Source: Beroe forskalii (taxonomy: Eukaryota; Ctenophora; Nuda; Beroida; Beroidae). Taken from it: DNA of 64,000 bases. Positions 41,001 through 53,949 of the stretch are shown piece after piece. The stretch is from assembly GCA_011033025.1 (NCBI GenBank), contig WFMF01000089.1:310001-374000 (forward strand), given 5' to 3'. The notes under the pieces were generated by a model that saw only the letters and a program-made list of their open reading frames with translations, did not search any database and was not told the origin of the DNA. How positions within the stretch are numbered: the first letter of the stretch is position 1; every line of letters begins with the position of its first letter. The translations under genes and the position numbers were made by a program.

Positions 41001-44000
41001 GAGGGCAACAAGCAAAGCAAGAAGAACAGCAAGCAATCGAGTAGTAGGAACCCTGTGGCAGCTGCTCCTTCATCAAAAGTACCGTCACCTGTCTCAACTG
41101 CAGATACGCAGTCCAGCAGGTACGATTCAATGCCAGCTTTTAAATCTTTTGCTCTTCTATACTTATAGTTCTAATAAACAGTTTACCAATTGAGGTTTAG
41201 TGCGTTTTTGGTTCCCTTCAGACCATGACTCTTGAGTAGGTACTGAGTTTCTTAGTGTATTCAGGAATATACAACCAAATACATTCATGGAAGTTTCTTG
41301 TAACGGTACATGTACATTGTACAGCTGGTCTTACACTGTCACATAATATCGGATTACGCTGCGTTCCAGAGAAAGAAATGAGAAAAAGTAGAAATAATAT
41401 GTGGAAAAAAAACAATTTCACTGATCAATAATTCAATGCGATATTACATCTGATTTTCTGATATCATCTCTGACATTGTAATTAAAATCCTTGCTATACA
41501 ACCAAATTGGCCGCAATAGCAATGGCCTGCACGGAGCCCCTCAGTTTGGATTCCCTGTTCAACGTTTCATGTACTACCAGTCGCTCACCAAAGCAATAGT
41601 ACCCGTTGTAATCATGGAAATCCCGTTGAGTATCAGCAACACACACAGCCCCACCTTAAAACCCCACTTATTGAAGTACTGATTTAGATACACCCCTACC
41701 GGACTGCCACATAACGCTGCAGTTGCCACAGCAACGCACAACCACACGTCACCAGCCACAAACCACGTGTCTGCTCCTGTAGTTTCTAGTTCTGGGGTAG
41801 TGCTGAGGTAGGTTGAGATACGAGCGATACTGGTGGTAACCGCAAACACGCCCCCGATAGCGCGTATCAGCTCCTTGGAGAAGTCGTAGACGAAGAAGAA
41901 GAGGAAGAGGGGCGGCCCCCCGGCCCCCACCAAACCCCCGAGCAGCCCTCCTGTTGCTGCAGCCAGAACCATGAATATCAGGCGAGGGGTGATAGGCCAC
42001 AAGTCGTAACGAAGACGGGAGATACCGCGGACTATCTCTTCTTTGAAGGAAGTTTGGGGAGGGTCATTGGTTTTCTCCTGTGGAGGTGCTACTGGCTCCT
42101 GGGGTGTTGGGGATCTGCTTTTTTGTTCTACTTGCTGAAGTGACAAAGGTCCTGTGAGTGGGTTTCCAATAATCATTGCTTCCTGGTTTGACTCTGGTGT
42201 CAGGGATTTTCTGTTTGACACTGGTGTCAGTGACTCCTGGCTTGAACGTGGTGTTTGTGAGCTGTCTGTGGTAGAATTAATACTGCTCTCATCACCTTCA
42301 ACCTCCATTCCTTCAGAGGGGTAGTATGGCTCACATTTTATAACGTACTCCACTGTTTGGCTGGTTCGAATCACCACATCGCCAACCTCCTTATTTTCTT
42401 CTGAATCTGTAGAATTAAGAGCATCTTTGGGATTTATTGCATCTCCGACAAGATCCGCGGTGTAGTTGTAAAGAATGATATTTTGACGTTTTTCCAACGG
42501 ATATTGTCCAATTCCATCTCCAACTGAACTAGTAACTCCCGTCTCACTGTTGACTGTCGTGTTTGAATGGTAATCATCCTGTGAAACAGATTCTGAAACA
42601 GCCCCATTCTCCATCACCCCCTTCACCTTGTTACTTTTAAGGACCCGGTATATCTGGAAGAGCTGCCACCCCGCTAAGAAGAGGGTAGACGCCCCTATGA
42701 TAATCCTGAGGTAGGGCACAGCAATAAACTTCTGTAGATACACTCCAACAGGGGCACACATCAAGTTAAGCGGCACCATGACAACAGCTGCATCAGCTCG
42801 CAGGGATCGTCTCACGTTAGCTTTCCAGAGAAGAATGGGAGATACGGTAGCCAGACCTAGGGTCTGCAGGAAGACTGCGTACTTCAGACCCGGGAGACCA
42901 CAGCAGGTTTCCAGCCCAGCGATGGAACCTGGAGGATGGTAGAATTACCCTGGGGGTCCTTTCCGAACCTGAACTTAAGTCAAAAACCGACTAAAATCGA
43001 AATTGTAGTGTAAATTTGCAATTAACTTTCTATACACTATAACTTCAGAACGAAAGAATCAAAATGTTGGATAATTGGATGTCCCTTAATTTAATACTTT
43101 AACACTTAACAGAGTTTTGAATGGTAGACATCTACCTATTTCGTAGATGAAGAGGAAGACTATCGCAGCCCCAAACCCCATCGCATTGCACGTGACACTC
43201 CCCAGAAACATGCAGAGGGCAGAGTAGAGGATGCCCGTGAGAGTTGCCATGGAAACAACCGGATTCTAGGGAGTTGGAAGAGGAATTAGTATGTGAGGGT
43301 TGCCATGGAGACAAGGTTCTAGGGGTCTAGGTTGGAGGGGGAATTTAAACTTTTGAGACATAAATCAAGCTATCAAACCTCTCAAAAAGCCGTTTACTTT
43401 TTGTCGCAATGTCGCAAAAGTGCAAATCAGAATTATTGTTATTCCCAAAACGAAACACCAGACCCAAATCATGGGGAATGTGTCATTTGGAAACACAAAT
43501 TGATTATATCCAGTTAATAAATCCCAGTTTGCGTTTATTGCTTCTGAGACATCTTGCACAGCATCCATATATTACATGAATTATGAGCTTTATTACTTTT
43601 AATAAAAACCGGCCCGCATATAACTTCGGTAGAAACGATTCCTGGAAATGCGTACCAAGACAAGATTATTTATAGATATCTCTAGAAATGAACTTCCCAA
43701 AATAAATGTGTTTAGTTTCTATACTACTGTACTATACTACTTCTATACTATTACTACTACTACTGTATCAATCGAAAGTACACAAAAAGCTATTAAAAAA
43801 ACTCCTTATTTCTAAATGAAGGAAAAGCATTTGTAATATAACTGTACAGTGTGCATTGGCTAATTTTGACGGATTGATAATTCTAAGTTTTATGAACCAT
43901 CGCTATGAATTACGTTCAAACCTTACGTTCAAACCTTAGTATAGAACACTTCTGAAACAGAGTATGCGTATCAAATATCATTTCCATACAAATTACAGCT

Positions 44001-47000
44001 TTGCTGATAAGCAGAGTGATTTGTGGGAGGGCGTGCTCTCCAAAAGTAGAATTCAGAACCGTCAGCAATGACAGAACTTTGACAGAAGATGATGTTAGAT
44101 CACTAACAAAGATTACGATTGAGGCTTATTAATTTCGCATCCTGTTTCTCACGCAGAGTTACAGTGTTTTCAACACGATATCATGCACGGCACTGTTTCA
44201 GTTCTAAACAATCTTGTTTTTTGCAGGCTTGACCTCCTTTTCTCAAGAAATTTAGGAATAAATGCGCGCGCACAATCGGTACGTACCGCCGTATGTGCTG
44301 ACTAGTTAGGATATTTTCCGTGGTACGTACCGCGGTACGTGCCGACTAGTTGGGGTCTAAACCTTTCAGATCCTCCGAGAGCACGCCAAACGACGAGATA
44401 AAGTCCCGGACTCGACCCCGGGGAAGCAGCAAACAACCCATCGACAACAACCTGCCACTGATAGGACCTCCTGACTCTGCTGCCTTGGCAACGCGTGACT
44501 CTGCCGCCTTGGCAACGCGTGATTCTACTGGCCTGGCAACGCGTGATTCTGCTTCTATAGCAACGAGTGACAACTCTCTCACGTCACGTGACCAAATGGT
44601 AGCGTCACGTGACCCAGCAGCAGTAGATGCGGTGAGGAGTGAGTTGAAGCCTCGTACTCAAACAGAACGACCTAAGTCCTCCGATCAGCTGAAAGGTCAG
44701 CGATCTGCCAGCCTTCAGAGCTCCTCATTGGTGAGTGGTTTTGACAGGTTCAAGTCCGAAACTGCTACATTTGAGGACTTTTTGTATCAATGGCGGATAC
44801 CATCTATTTTTCATCCGTTCAAATCTTCCAGGGATAGATATTGAAGCGTTTTAGGACTTTTATTGATCATCTGTTTTTTAAATTACAGCGAACCACACAA
44901 ATACAAACATGTATGCAAGCATTCATTATAGATGAACGGTAGCTACAAATTAGATATCACACGTTCTCTTTCAGGTTTCTGAAGACCCTTGGGGCAGCAG
45001 TGCTGCTACAGTCTCTACTCTACCAACGGTAAGCGGTTTTTCGTCTTTATATATCATAATTCATATGCATGGCGTTCGTAAACTACATAGAGCGATAGTA
45101 TCGCCACTTCATTACGATATACGTCAGGGTATCGCGGCGATACTCTGATCTAAATCGTAATGGAAGCCCCATGCTAAGCTCATAATAACGAGGAATGATG
45201 TCGTGTGTTCAAAGTTCAGAAGGCCTGGTAGCAAAAGCATTTGAAGAGAAAACTGAGCTGTGCTCAGCTGCGTTCCAATCATTATGACATAGCTACATTG
45301 TACGAACGTTAAAATTATTGTAGATTTTACTGAAATGAGCGTGAACTCAAAGACAGTTCCAAACCATGAGTGTGGTTGCATCCAATGTGTAGTTTGTAAT
45401 CATCATTCATGCAAACATTTTCGTGGATTTCTCATGTCCCATTGATACAATGATTTTTCCTTTCCATCGTGTCCTTTTTCATTTAATAAGCACTAAAGCT
45501 TGATAAAAGCTATGATTTTTTTCGTGACATTAAATAACTTCTTCATTACTATAACTTTTTGCGTGCTTTTTCTCAAGTGTTGAGTAACCTTCTAGTAGCA
45601 CAAACGATCCGTTGAAAAGGTCACAGAGCACAACAATTCACAACAAACTCCACAAATAAGAGCTGTTATTCACGAGAAATCGTAACGCCCGAGCCGTGTG
45701 AGGGCGTTGCACTCACACACTTACACAGACTCACACACACTGTACAAACAACACCAGTACCCCGTGACTCCTATCACCAGAAATCAAAGGTGTCACACCA
45801 GCGCTCGCTCCCGGCAAAGACACCCCCGGAAACATCGCAACCAAAGAAACTCCCGGACAGCCGACAACAAGTTCCCATCCCGGAATCACGCGTGACAGCT
45901 GTCCCGGAATCACGCGTGACCCTCCCTGAATCACGCGTGACAGCTGTCCCGGAATCACGCGTGTCTCCCATCGTTTTCCTGCCTCCCCCACCCTCCTCTC
46001 CCTTACACAAGACGCGCGCTCAAGCACGTGGCCACTCACGTGCTAAGTCCGACACTACCTTCTTCAAAGGTCTGATGTCTGGTGGAGGTCCTTGCGGAAG
46101 CAGTGGTTACCATGGTGATAGTGGACTGAGCAGCAGCTCGGGGGAGCTGACAGGTGGTGTCAAGGTGACACCCGGTGTCAGTGGTGTCACAGGAGGAGGC
46201 AGCAGGAGCACGGAGAAGATGGGAGCTCCTTTTAGCGAGGTAGGTGTAGCTATACCGTGGGGAGATAAATGAAATCTATTGTAATCTTGTTGCTATACTT
46301 GCTAGGGAAAATTATGGCCAATAAAGGGGTTGCGAGTGCGAGAAATGAGAATCATTCTGCAATTTCTGAGTCGCGCCACGCTATGTATGTACGTGTCATA
46401 CTGTTGAATTAGTATCACGTACGTACAAATGGATTTCGTGTGGAAATTTCAGAAGGTATTCTCAGAGCTCACGACAGCTGCGCATCCTCGTTCACAATTT
46501 CATTGTTCGTTGCCCAATGCCCATTAATAACTGTAGCTATCGCTAATAGTGCTACCTCTTTGATCTGTCGCAAAGCTATGGGCGGTTAATGTAAAATGTT
46601 ATTCAATCAGCAACTGCAGTAATATAATTGTCTTCATGTCTTGTTGCTGATATGTAGCATTAATTGAAGATTTTTGTCAATTTGAGGACTGATTATTAAT
46701 AATTTTTGTCTACAAGTTTTGATTTGTCTACAAGTTTTGATTTACGTTAGCAAGGTCATATAAAGGTGGGAGAATGTTACATCGTTGTATGGTGTAAGGA
46801 AGGGGGAATTTTGAAAATTGGATGCTACTGTGGTATTCCGACTCTTTCGAACGCGGCGTATAACGACGCTCGTTGTGCTTTTTTGGCGCGCAGATGTGTC
46901 TTATACGCTTTTTTTCAGAATGGAAAGTACATTTGCGCGTTACCAGTACCAGGCGCTGCAAAAAATCTTATTTGCGCACGGCAAAAAGCACAACGCGCGG

Positions 47001-49525
47001 CGTGATATGCCGCGCAGGAAAAAGTCAGGGCACCCCGGTAACACGGATTAAACGTCTCAGGAAGCAGAGACCCAGGCTATTCTGTACCTGCCACCACCTC
47101 CCTCGGCCACTCCCGGTAGCCCGCACAAACACCGCCGCGCACGACCCGCGCGCGGGCACACGCGCACCAAATCCGATACCACGTTCCTGCGAGGGTTTGG
47201 TGCAAGTTACCAGAGTGGAGCGGGTTACCAGGGTGCGGGTTACCATGGTGGAGCGGGTTACCAGGGTGGTGCGGGTTACCATGGTGACGGTAAAATGCCG
47301 GTGTCTGATGGAGCCAACAAGTCTGAGAGTATTGGGGATTCCTTCCCTGAGGTTCGTGATTGCGTGGTTTTCGTTCATGTGTGGTGAGAGAAATTTGAGG
47401 GAATCGGGGAACGCAATGGTAGAACGACACTTCATCTCAGGACACTTCGTCTTTCTGACCCTTAATTATATCCAGACCCCAACCTTAGCTCGGAGTTGAA
47501 ATATTGCGAGATAAAGTGTCGTGAGGTGAAATTTCGTGAGATCAAACATGATGCCCGTTCCCCAACGCGTTGCTGTGGTGTTTTGATTGTGATTGTGCTC
47601 GTTGGTGTTTGCGATTTGGCACGTTTTTAATTTTGTTACAATGCATAAGTTATACTTCAAACCATCCCAAATGACAATACCGACGTGACTTATATAGCAT
47701 TTTGTAAGTTATTCGTGCGGCCTATACCTGTTCATTTGTGTAAATAGCACATTTTTTTATGATATGTAGAATCAATGTCATCGGCTGAAGACTCATTTTA
47801 CCCAAGTATGCTACCTTATTAATTATTAGTTGCTTCTTATCTGTTGCTTTTCGTTTGCTTTCTCGCTGAGCTGTCTTGTGCTGAAATCTCCAACTACAAA
47901 CTATAAATTATTGGAATCAATAATCTTAAGTTTCTTGTTGTGTGTGTTTCATTTGATTGGTGTCATGTATTTGTGTATCATTTATCAAGATGAGAATAAT
48001 CTTAATTATGTGTTATTGATTCATGCTGTTTCATTAATTAAAATTCATTCATTTGATTTTCGCTTTCTATCCATATTTGATTCCCGCTGTTTGCATTTGG
48101 TCAGATTGGTGGCTCTTTCTCAACAACTTGAAATCATTTCCTTGTGTTTTTGAAATCACGAATAACAGATACACTCATCCCACTTTCTCAGCCCAATTCG
48201 TGAGTAATTCTTTAGAAATTATCTTTCTCCACACCACTTATAGCAACTATCCACGGCGTATAGTATATGCTTACCCAATACCCACTCGTTTGAGGGTCCG
48301 TTTGAGACATCGGTCAATCAGCACGCGAGTTGACGGTAAACTCGCGCACTGATTGGGCAGTGTTTTTGCTGACTTTGTTACTCTGCGGGTAAGCAAATAG
48401 TCAGTCCATCACCTCTCACGTTACGGACTTTTACTGTCAATTGTTGGTTTATACAAAGTGTGTTTCTCAACACAACTGCAGATTAACGCTATGTTTCAGT
48501 TTAACTTCAACTCTGGTGGATCTTGGCCAGGCAACACATCCGACCAGCAGCAGGGTGTAGCGCCCCAACTACCGTCTCCAGAGGATGAATTCCTGAAACT
48601 CAGTCTCCGGACTAAAGGCTCCTCTCAAACCAAGTGAGTTGAGAGTTCTGTGCTCCATTCTCCGAACGATTTTATGGAAAATCAGTTGACAGAGCTCCGA
48701 ATGAACTTCATTTTACACAATATTTCCACACAATGTGTATAGGCTGAAAAATATATTTCAACAACTTTAAATTTTACTGAAAAGAGACTCTTGATTGGAA
48801 ATTTCAATCCAAAGACTCGCATTTTGCAGATTAGACGATGTGCCTGCACCAAAGCAAAGTAATAAAGTGGAGCGAGCCCAAAGTAAGTTACTATCAGTTT
48901 TTATTTTATATTTTACTCCCTAAGAACTTCACGATATTAGGAAGAAAACTAATTTGACATTTACCTATAACCCTCAATCTCATTTCTCCAAAAACCATGC
49001 ACGCCCTGTGTTTGGATGTTGAACTGCTCACTAACTGACACGAAAGCTTTCTCCCACAGCCCAGCCGCCTCACGACCACGCCCTGTCGTTATCAAGCGAG
49101 CAGCTATCCTCACCTCGCCGAGCACTCAGTAACGAGGTGAGTTGCTAGGAGTAACGCGTGTCTGGTAACGCGTGACATGGTGAGTTGCCAGGGTAACGCG
49201 TGTCATTATGAGTATCCAGGGTAACGCGTGATATATTTAAATTTTGTTTCATTCCTTTGCCCTTCCCTGTTTCTTTCCCTTCATCTTTGATGTTTTATTT
49301 CAGTCCGTTGCGGTTGCCCATCCCTCTGACGCCTTCCCACCACGCCGTGGAATGAGTTTATCCTGCATACCTTCCTCAAAAACCTCCTCCCACAAACCAA
49401 AGAAAAAACTTCACTTATTCGGGCGCAGAAAAGTGTTGTCTCAAGAGGACTTTGTGTCGAAGTACAGTCACACGTACACCCGATCTGTCGTGGGTAACCC
49501 GTTACACGACAACCTTAACACGTGA
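41001..49525 (+). CDS. Ser/Pro-rich low-complexity protein, C-terminal ~595 residues
   Basis: Nine exons joined in consistent phase: 41001-41119, 44370-44730, 44975-45028, 45781-46239, 47061-47351, 48482-48633, 48830-48882, 49060-49136, 49304-49525 (TGA). No start codon was found, so the 5' part is missing. The protein is mostly disordered. It has an ALATRDSA repeat (exon 2), a PESRVTAV repeat (exon 4) and a GAGYQGGAGYHG repeat (exon 5). Exons 4 and 5 share a module, FLPPPPSSP...RGHSRAKSDTTFFKG versus YLPPPPSAT...RGHTRTKSDTTFLRG, which indicates exon duplication. The tail is basic (KKKLHLFGRRKVLSQEDFVS). The RxKSDTTF sites look like possible basophilic kinase or 14-3-3 sites; that is inference. 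I do not recognise the family. The first visible intron contains the transporter gene on the other strand. Confidence 0.75.
41574..43568 (-). CDS. TauE/SafE-family membrane transporter
   Basis: Three exons, exact by splice sites and phase: 43398-43568 (ATG), 43136-43265, 41574-42928; predicted product 551 residues. It has an N-terminal membrane anchor (WVWCFVLGITIILICTFA) and a first repeat with GSVTCNAMGFGAAIVFLF and VPLNLMCAPVGVYLQKF. A long hydrophilic, Ser/Thr-rich loop (~residues 190-370) follows. The second repeat has GLLGGLVGAGGPPLFLFF and ALCGSPVGVYLNQYF. The paired GxxGxGGxxL / xPVGxYL motifs are those of the TauE/SafE (DUF81) family, which exports organic or sulfur anions in prokaryotes; the animal substrate is unknown. 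It is entirely contained, antisense, in the intron 41120-44369 of the Ser/Pro-rich gene. Confidence 0.9.
43600..44369. other. Intronic spacer upstream of the transporter gene
   Basis: Holds the presumed promoter of the minus-strand transporter gene and the end of the Ser/Pro-rich gene's intron. Features: a CTACTATACTA-type simple repeat (~43720-43765) and a repeated GTACGTACCGC(G/C)GTA motif (~44278-44340) just before the splice acceptor. Nothing else recognised. Confidence 0.45.
48265..48400. repeat. Small inverted-repeat element in an intron
   Basis: Nested inverted repeats: TGCTTACCC (left) and GGGTAAGCA (right) enclose CAATCAGCACGCGAGTT and its complement AACTCGCGCACTGATTG around a 6-base loop. 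MITE-like. It ends less than 100 bp before the exon at 48482. Confidence 0.6.
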
Positions 49526-52500
49526 CACATGGTGTCATGGTAACGCGTGACTCGTCATGGTAACGCGTGACTCGTCATGGTAACGCGTGTTAGTGATGCC
49601 ATGTTGCCTGTTGGTTACGTCATGGTTAACGCGTTACAGGTCATGGACTGATCGTTACAATATCACAGGACAGATTAATAAATCATATGTTTCTTGAAAA
49701 GTTCTAAAGCCGGCTGATCTAAGACCAAAAACGGATTCGTTTTTTCACATGTTATGATATCTCTTGTACATACTTCCCAGAAATCAAGATGAATCATGAG
49801 ATACGTAGTGTTGCGTGTTCTGCAACCGCCTTTTGAAATTTCCACAACATCATTTGAACCTACATGGTGCCTTGTGACTCGGAAATTTCAAGAAGATTCT
49901 CATTCTTAAACTCACCACACTTACGTGTTACTTTTGAAGACAACAGTATACTTACCTGATACCCTCATGAAGCCTTACCTGATACCCTCATGAAGCATCC
50001 ACGGCGAAGGGAAAAGAGAGATTTTTAAAAGCTTTACTTTACTTGAAGAAATTAAGAACTCACAAAATTAAGAATACAATAATATAATAATGCATTTTCA
50101 TAGAATTTTCCTGTACAAAAGTACAAAGGTCAGCATTGGTAATTTGAAAAGTACAAGGTTTTTTTGTCGTTGTTCCAAATCTTGCCAAAAACAATTCTGA
50201 CAAAGCCAAAAATATACGTTTATGTTTAAATTTGCAATTGAAGATTATTTTAGTTTTAAAATGTTTCATATTTTCATAAGTAAAACTTGGATTTTCATCT
50301 TGCTTTAAGAATTAAGATTTTTGGCTTAAGATTTTTAAATATTTGAGTTTAAACCGAGTTTTTTAACGTCCAAACTCACGAATTCCTACACTTTCGCATT
50401 AGAAGTTTCAAATTAAAACGTACATTAATTTTAAGTCAATTATAAATCGCATTTGTGGATTAATTTGATGATTAATTATGTTTGTGAACGGTACAATTGT
50501 ATTATTTAAAGCGATTGCCGATTATTGAACCTTTGCTATAAGAAAGGTTCAATAGTGATCTTATGTGCACATGGATTTTAGATATTTTAGAACTTGTAAA
50601 TTGTTACCTACTATATTCTGATGTAAGTACATTCAACTGGCGTACCTGCAGACATTGTTTGACCATGTATAGAATTCATCCTCATCAAAAATAGTGATTA
50701 TATATTATTTTGTTGAATATATAGTAATATATTATATGTTGAGTAATATTAAAGTGTAAGATACTGATTATACAATGTTATGAGATTGTGTGTATTTTCT
50801 ATTACAGTTTGTGAAGACCCTCATATATGGTGACCCTCATATATTGTTTCATTTGACGTCGATAATGAAATAATGGAGAGGACGGGGGTCTGAGGCCGGA
50901 TTCTCGTTCTGTTTTTAAGTACCTTATTACAGGAAATTAAGTTTACATATAATTAAGCCCTAAGGTCTCAAAAAGGGCTTAATTTCATGCACCTTAATGA
51001 CATGTATTCTTAATTTCATGAGAACTAATTTTTCAAGCAAATTTGAACATAATAAGTTTGAAAACATTGATTTTTTTCAATTATTTATTATTCAGTACTG
51101 ATTAAGCTTTGAATTGATGCCGGATGGAAAGCCACTGGTATTGCCAAGACTATCAATAATGCAATAGACACATCTTGGAGCTCACTTCTTGACACTCCAT
51201 CATACTTTCAAACCTTCATACCTGAATTTACATAGCGTCCAATGTTTTCAAGAATCAAGGCCATAATGATAATCAGCTATTATGTGGTGTTTTGTGGAAA
51301 CATATTCGATCATTAATTTGATGTAACTGATAAGATTCTCATGATGCTGTGATAATCTATTCTATTGGTTATTTTGTCATTGTAATCATCGTCTCTGAAA
51401 ATTCCCCAATTGTAATTAATTGTGTTAAGTGGTAATTGGAGAGTAATTTAAACTATCAAAGTGTCAAATAAAGCCAAAAATTCCTAATTCGCATAAAGTC
51501 TTAATTATTTGCATACAAGACAAGGCTGAAATTTCTATCTCATGAAATTTATATCTCCACACTGATAATTTGGCTGCATGTATTTAAGAATGCAATTAGG
51601 CCTACATGTAATTAAGCCCTAGGGCCTCAAAAAAGGGCTTAATTTCATGTAGCTTAATGACATGTAGGCTCATTTTTCTGTAGGCGATATTTCCTGTAAT
51701 AAGGTATTTGACGTAATAATTCATTTTGCAGTCCCCAATTTACACTGTGACATAATAGCTGTGCATCAGTCGCCTAATTTCAATTAGATCAATCTTGATA
51801 AAATTGAAACAACAATTTCTGTATTCAAAAACAAACGGATGAAATAAATTAACAAATAACATAATTATATAATAACGTCATTCAAATTAATACATAACAT
51901 TATTATGCAGCAACAGAGATAACGCTATAATATTGGTAATTATTTAGTTTGTGATACGCAAATCTTGAAAGTTATACTTATAAAATTTGCTCTCTCAAGT
52001 TCAAGGAAATGCAGATAATTCATGATTATTCTGATAGCTGAACTCATTAAAAGCTACAAATGAATAACCAAAACTTTTCTCATTGATTTTTGATGTATCT
52101 GCTTAGGTTTTAATGTGGATCAATGAGCATTTAACAAATTGTAATTCCAACCACTCTGGCTTCGCCCTGAATGTTTGAATTTATTAAACTTACTCTTAGC
52201 CTTCTTGCTACCCATCTAAGTAAAGTTCATTAATAAATCCCGCTCACATGGGTTTATCGAGTTCGAGTTTCAAACACTATATTTTTTCAGGACATGCCCA
52301 TATCCCCATACGCCATGTGGATTGTATCACATGATTTGATCACATATCCAAACTATTATATTGTCATAAAAAAGTCAAATATATTCAACTCAATTCTTCT
52401 GGATAAACTACAGTACTGCTTTAAGTACTTTCACCTCACTCAATTCACCATTACCTCATATATAATCTGATTAATTAAAAATATAATTCTCAATAATATG

Positions 52501-53949
52501 CCAAAAAATTTTGGCAAAAGTCCAAATTGAATGCTATCGTTATAAGTTTCAGTTCCACGACAGCTTAGTGTTCTACCGAAATTCGAAATGAGAGCCATTA
52601 TCACAATTGGGTTCGACGTCCCATCATATATCTAAATCATGGCCAAAAAGGTATCCATATAAGCCATAAATGACTTGTTAGCAAGCTCAGGATCACTACC
52701 TAAATAACATCCTGATCATTGGACTCACTAAAAAAGCCAGAAATATTGATAAACGATTGCTTATCAAAATTATCAGCATTCTAGCTTTATAATTTACCGG
52801 ATGAAATGAAAAAGATTAAATTGATAATATCAATTTGAAACGGATCAAATATTCTCAGACTCAAGTAATGCCATAAAAGCATAAACAAGTAATACTATGG
52901 GTACTATACTACTCAAAACAATCCCAAATAGACTGGAGGGAGTTTTCTGGATTTAACATCGATAGGATAAGCCCTTCGAATATTAAAAAAAACAACGATT
53001 TTATTATGTGCGTGGTTTCTGCTCTCCCCTGTCTGTTTGGGACTTCATAAATGGTAATCTCAATTACTTATTATCAAGAACTGAATACTCGAGTTATCAA
53101 AAGCTGCATGTATATTATGTAATGAAGCATTTGTAAGATTTAGATCAAAATTTGTACCCCATCCTGGATCCTTAGAACCTTGTTGGAGAGATCAATAAGA
53201 GATAGGGTCCATTCAAGGGGTTTTGATTCGATTTCATTCTCGTATATTTCCTAGCTAACAACTTTAACTTCTGTACAATCAGTACAATCAATATCAAACT
53301 CCCCATGCTCCCATAATTTGAAAAATTGTCAGCGATTCACTCCTAAATCGAACTAAATTCAAAGTTCTAGACAAGTCTCTCTGTCAAAAATTTCTAATAT
53401 TCGCTTGGACTCTACTGCAATGTGTTTGCTCATCAACAAGAAGCAAAGGTAGTGGAAAGGGCTGTAAAAAACTTAAAATAATAACATAAAAGTCTTTTCT
53501 GTTTTTTATTGCCCCCAACTGGCTTAGCTTGCGCCTCAGAAAATATCTAGAATCATTCTATCACCCTTTTTACTACCCTTTATTTCATTCATGGTGTAGT
53601 GAAAATCAAAATGGGGAAGTGGCCGATGTAGGAGTGAAAAAAGCAAAGATCGAAATTTTTAATTTAATGCCATCCTTCAGTTTACAGCAAAACCTAAGGA
53701 ATTTTTCATGATCAGCACTAAACCTATTAAATATGTACAATCTTAAACCTTATATTCGATATAGCTGAATCGTACGTTTTCCTCGAGAGTTTTAAGGAAA
53801 GGATTTTTGTCAGTTTCCCTAAAATTTGCACATATCTATCTTGAAAATTTAACGGATTTATGTCAAAATTTAGCACATCTCAACATACGATACAGCTATG
53901 CGTTAAGAATTGCAATCATACACAAAAAACATGCATATATTGTGCAACC
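49526..53949. other. Gene-poor AT-rich stretch
   Basis: Starts with the 3' flank of the Ser/Pro-rich gene, which carries further GGTAACGCGTGAC repeats to ~49630 and a duplicated CTTACCTGATACCCTCATGA (~49950-49995). One inverted-repeat element (50920-51705) is annotated separately. From 51.7 to 53.9 kb I see no exon, repeat array or RNA gene that I can support. Confidence 0.5.
50920..51705. mobile_element. Inverted-repeat element (786 bp), non-coding
   Basis: Begins TACCTTATTACAGGAAAT and ends with the exact reverse complement. Near each end is a copy of a hairpin-forming block, TAATTAAGCCCTA-GG-CTC-AAAA-GGGCTTAATTTCATG. TA at both outer edges would suit a TA target site. No coding capacity. 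The terminal TACCTTA resembles that of the element at 16658-17104, but the interiors are unrelated. Confidence 0.75.

Noticed and set aside
44350-44369. Apparent start of the Ser/Pro-rich protein at 44350 (reading GSKPFR)
   Set aside because: It begins at TTG and crosses the splice acceptor CCTTTCAG; the exon starts at 44370 and joins in phase to 41001-41119.
46873-47499. 208-codon plus-strand frame
   Set aside because: Out of frame with exon 47061-47351 of the Ser/Pro-rich gene and includes intron sequence on both sides.
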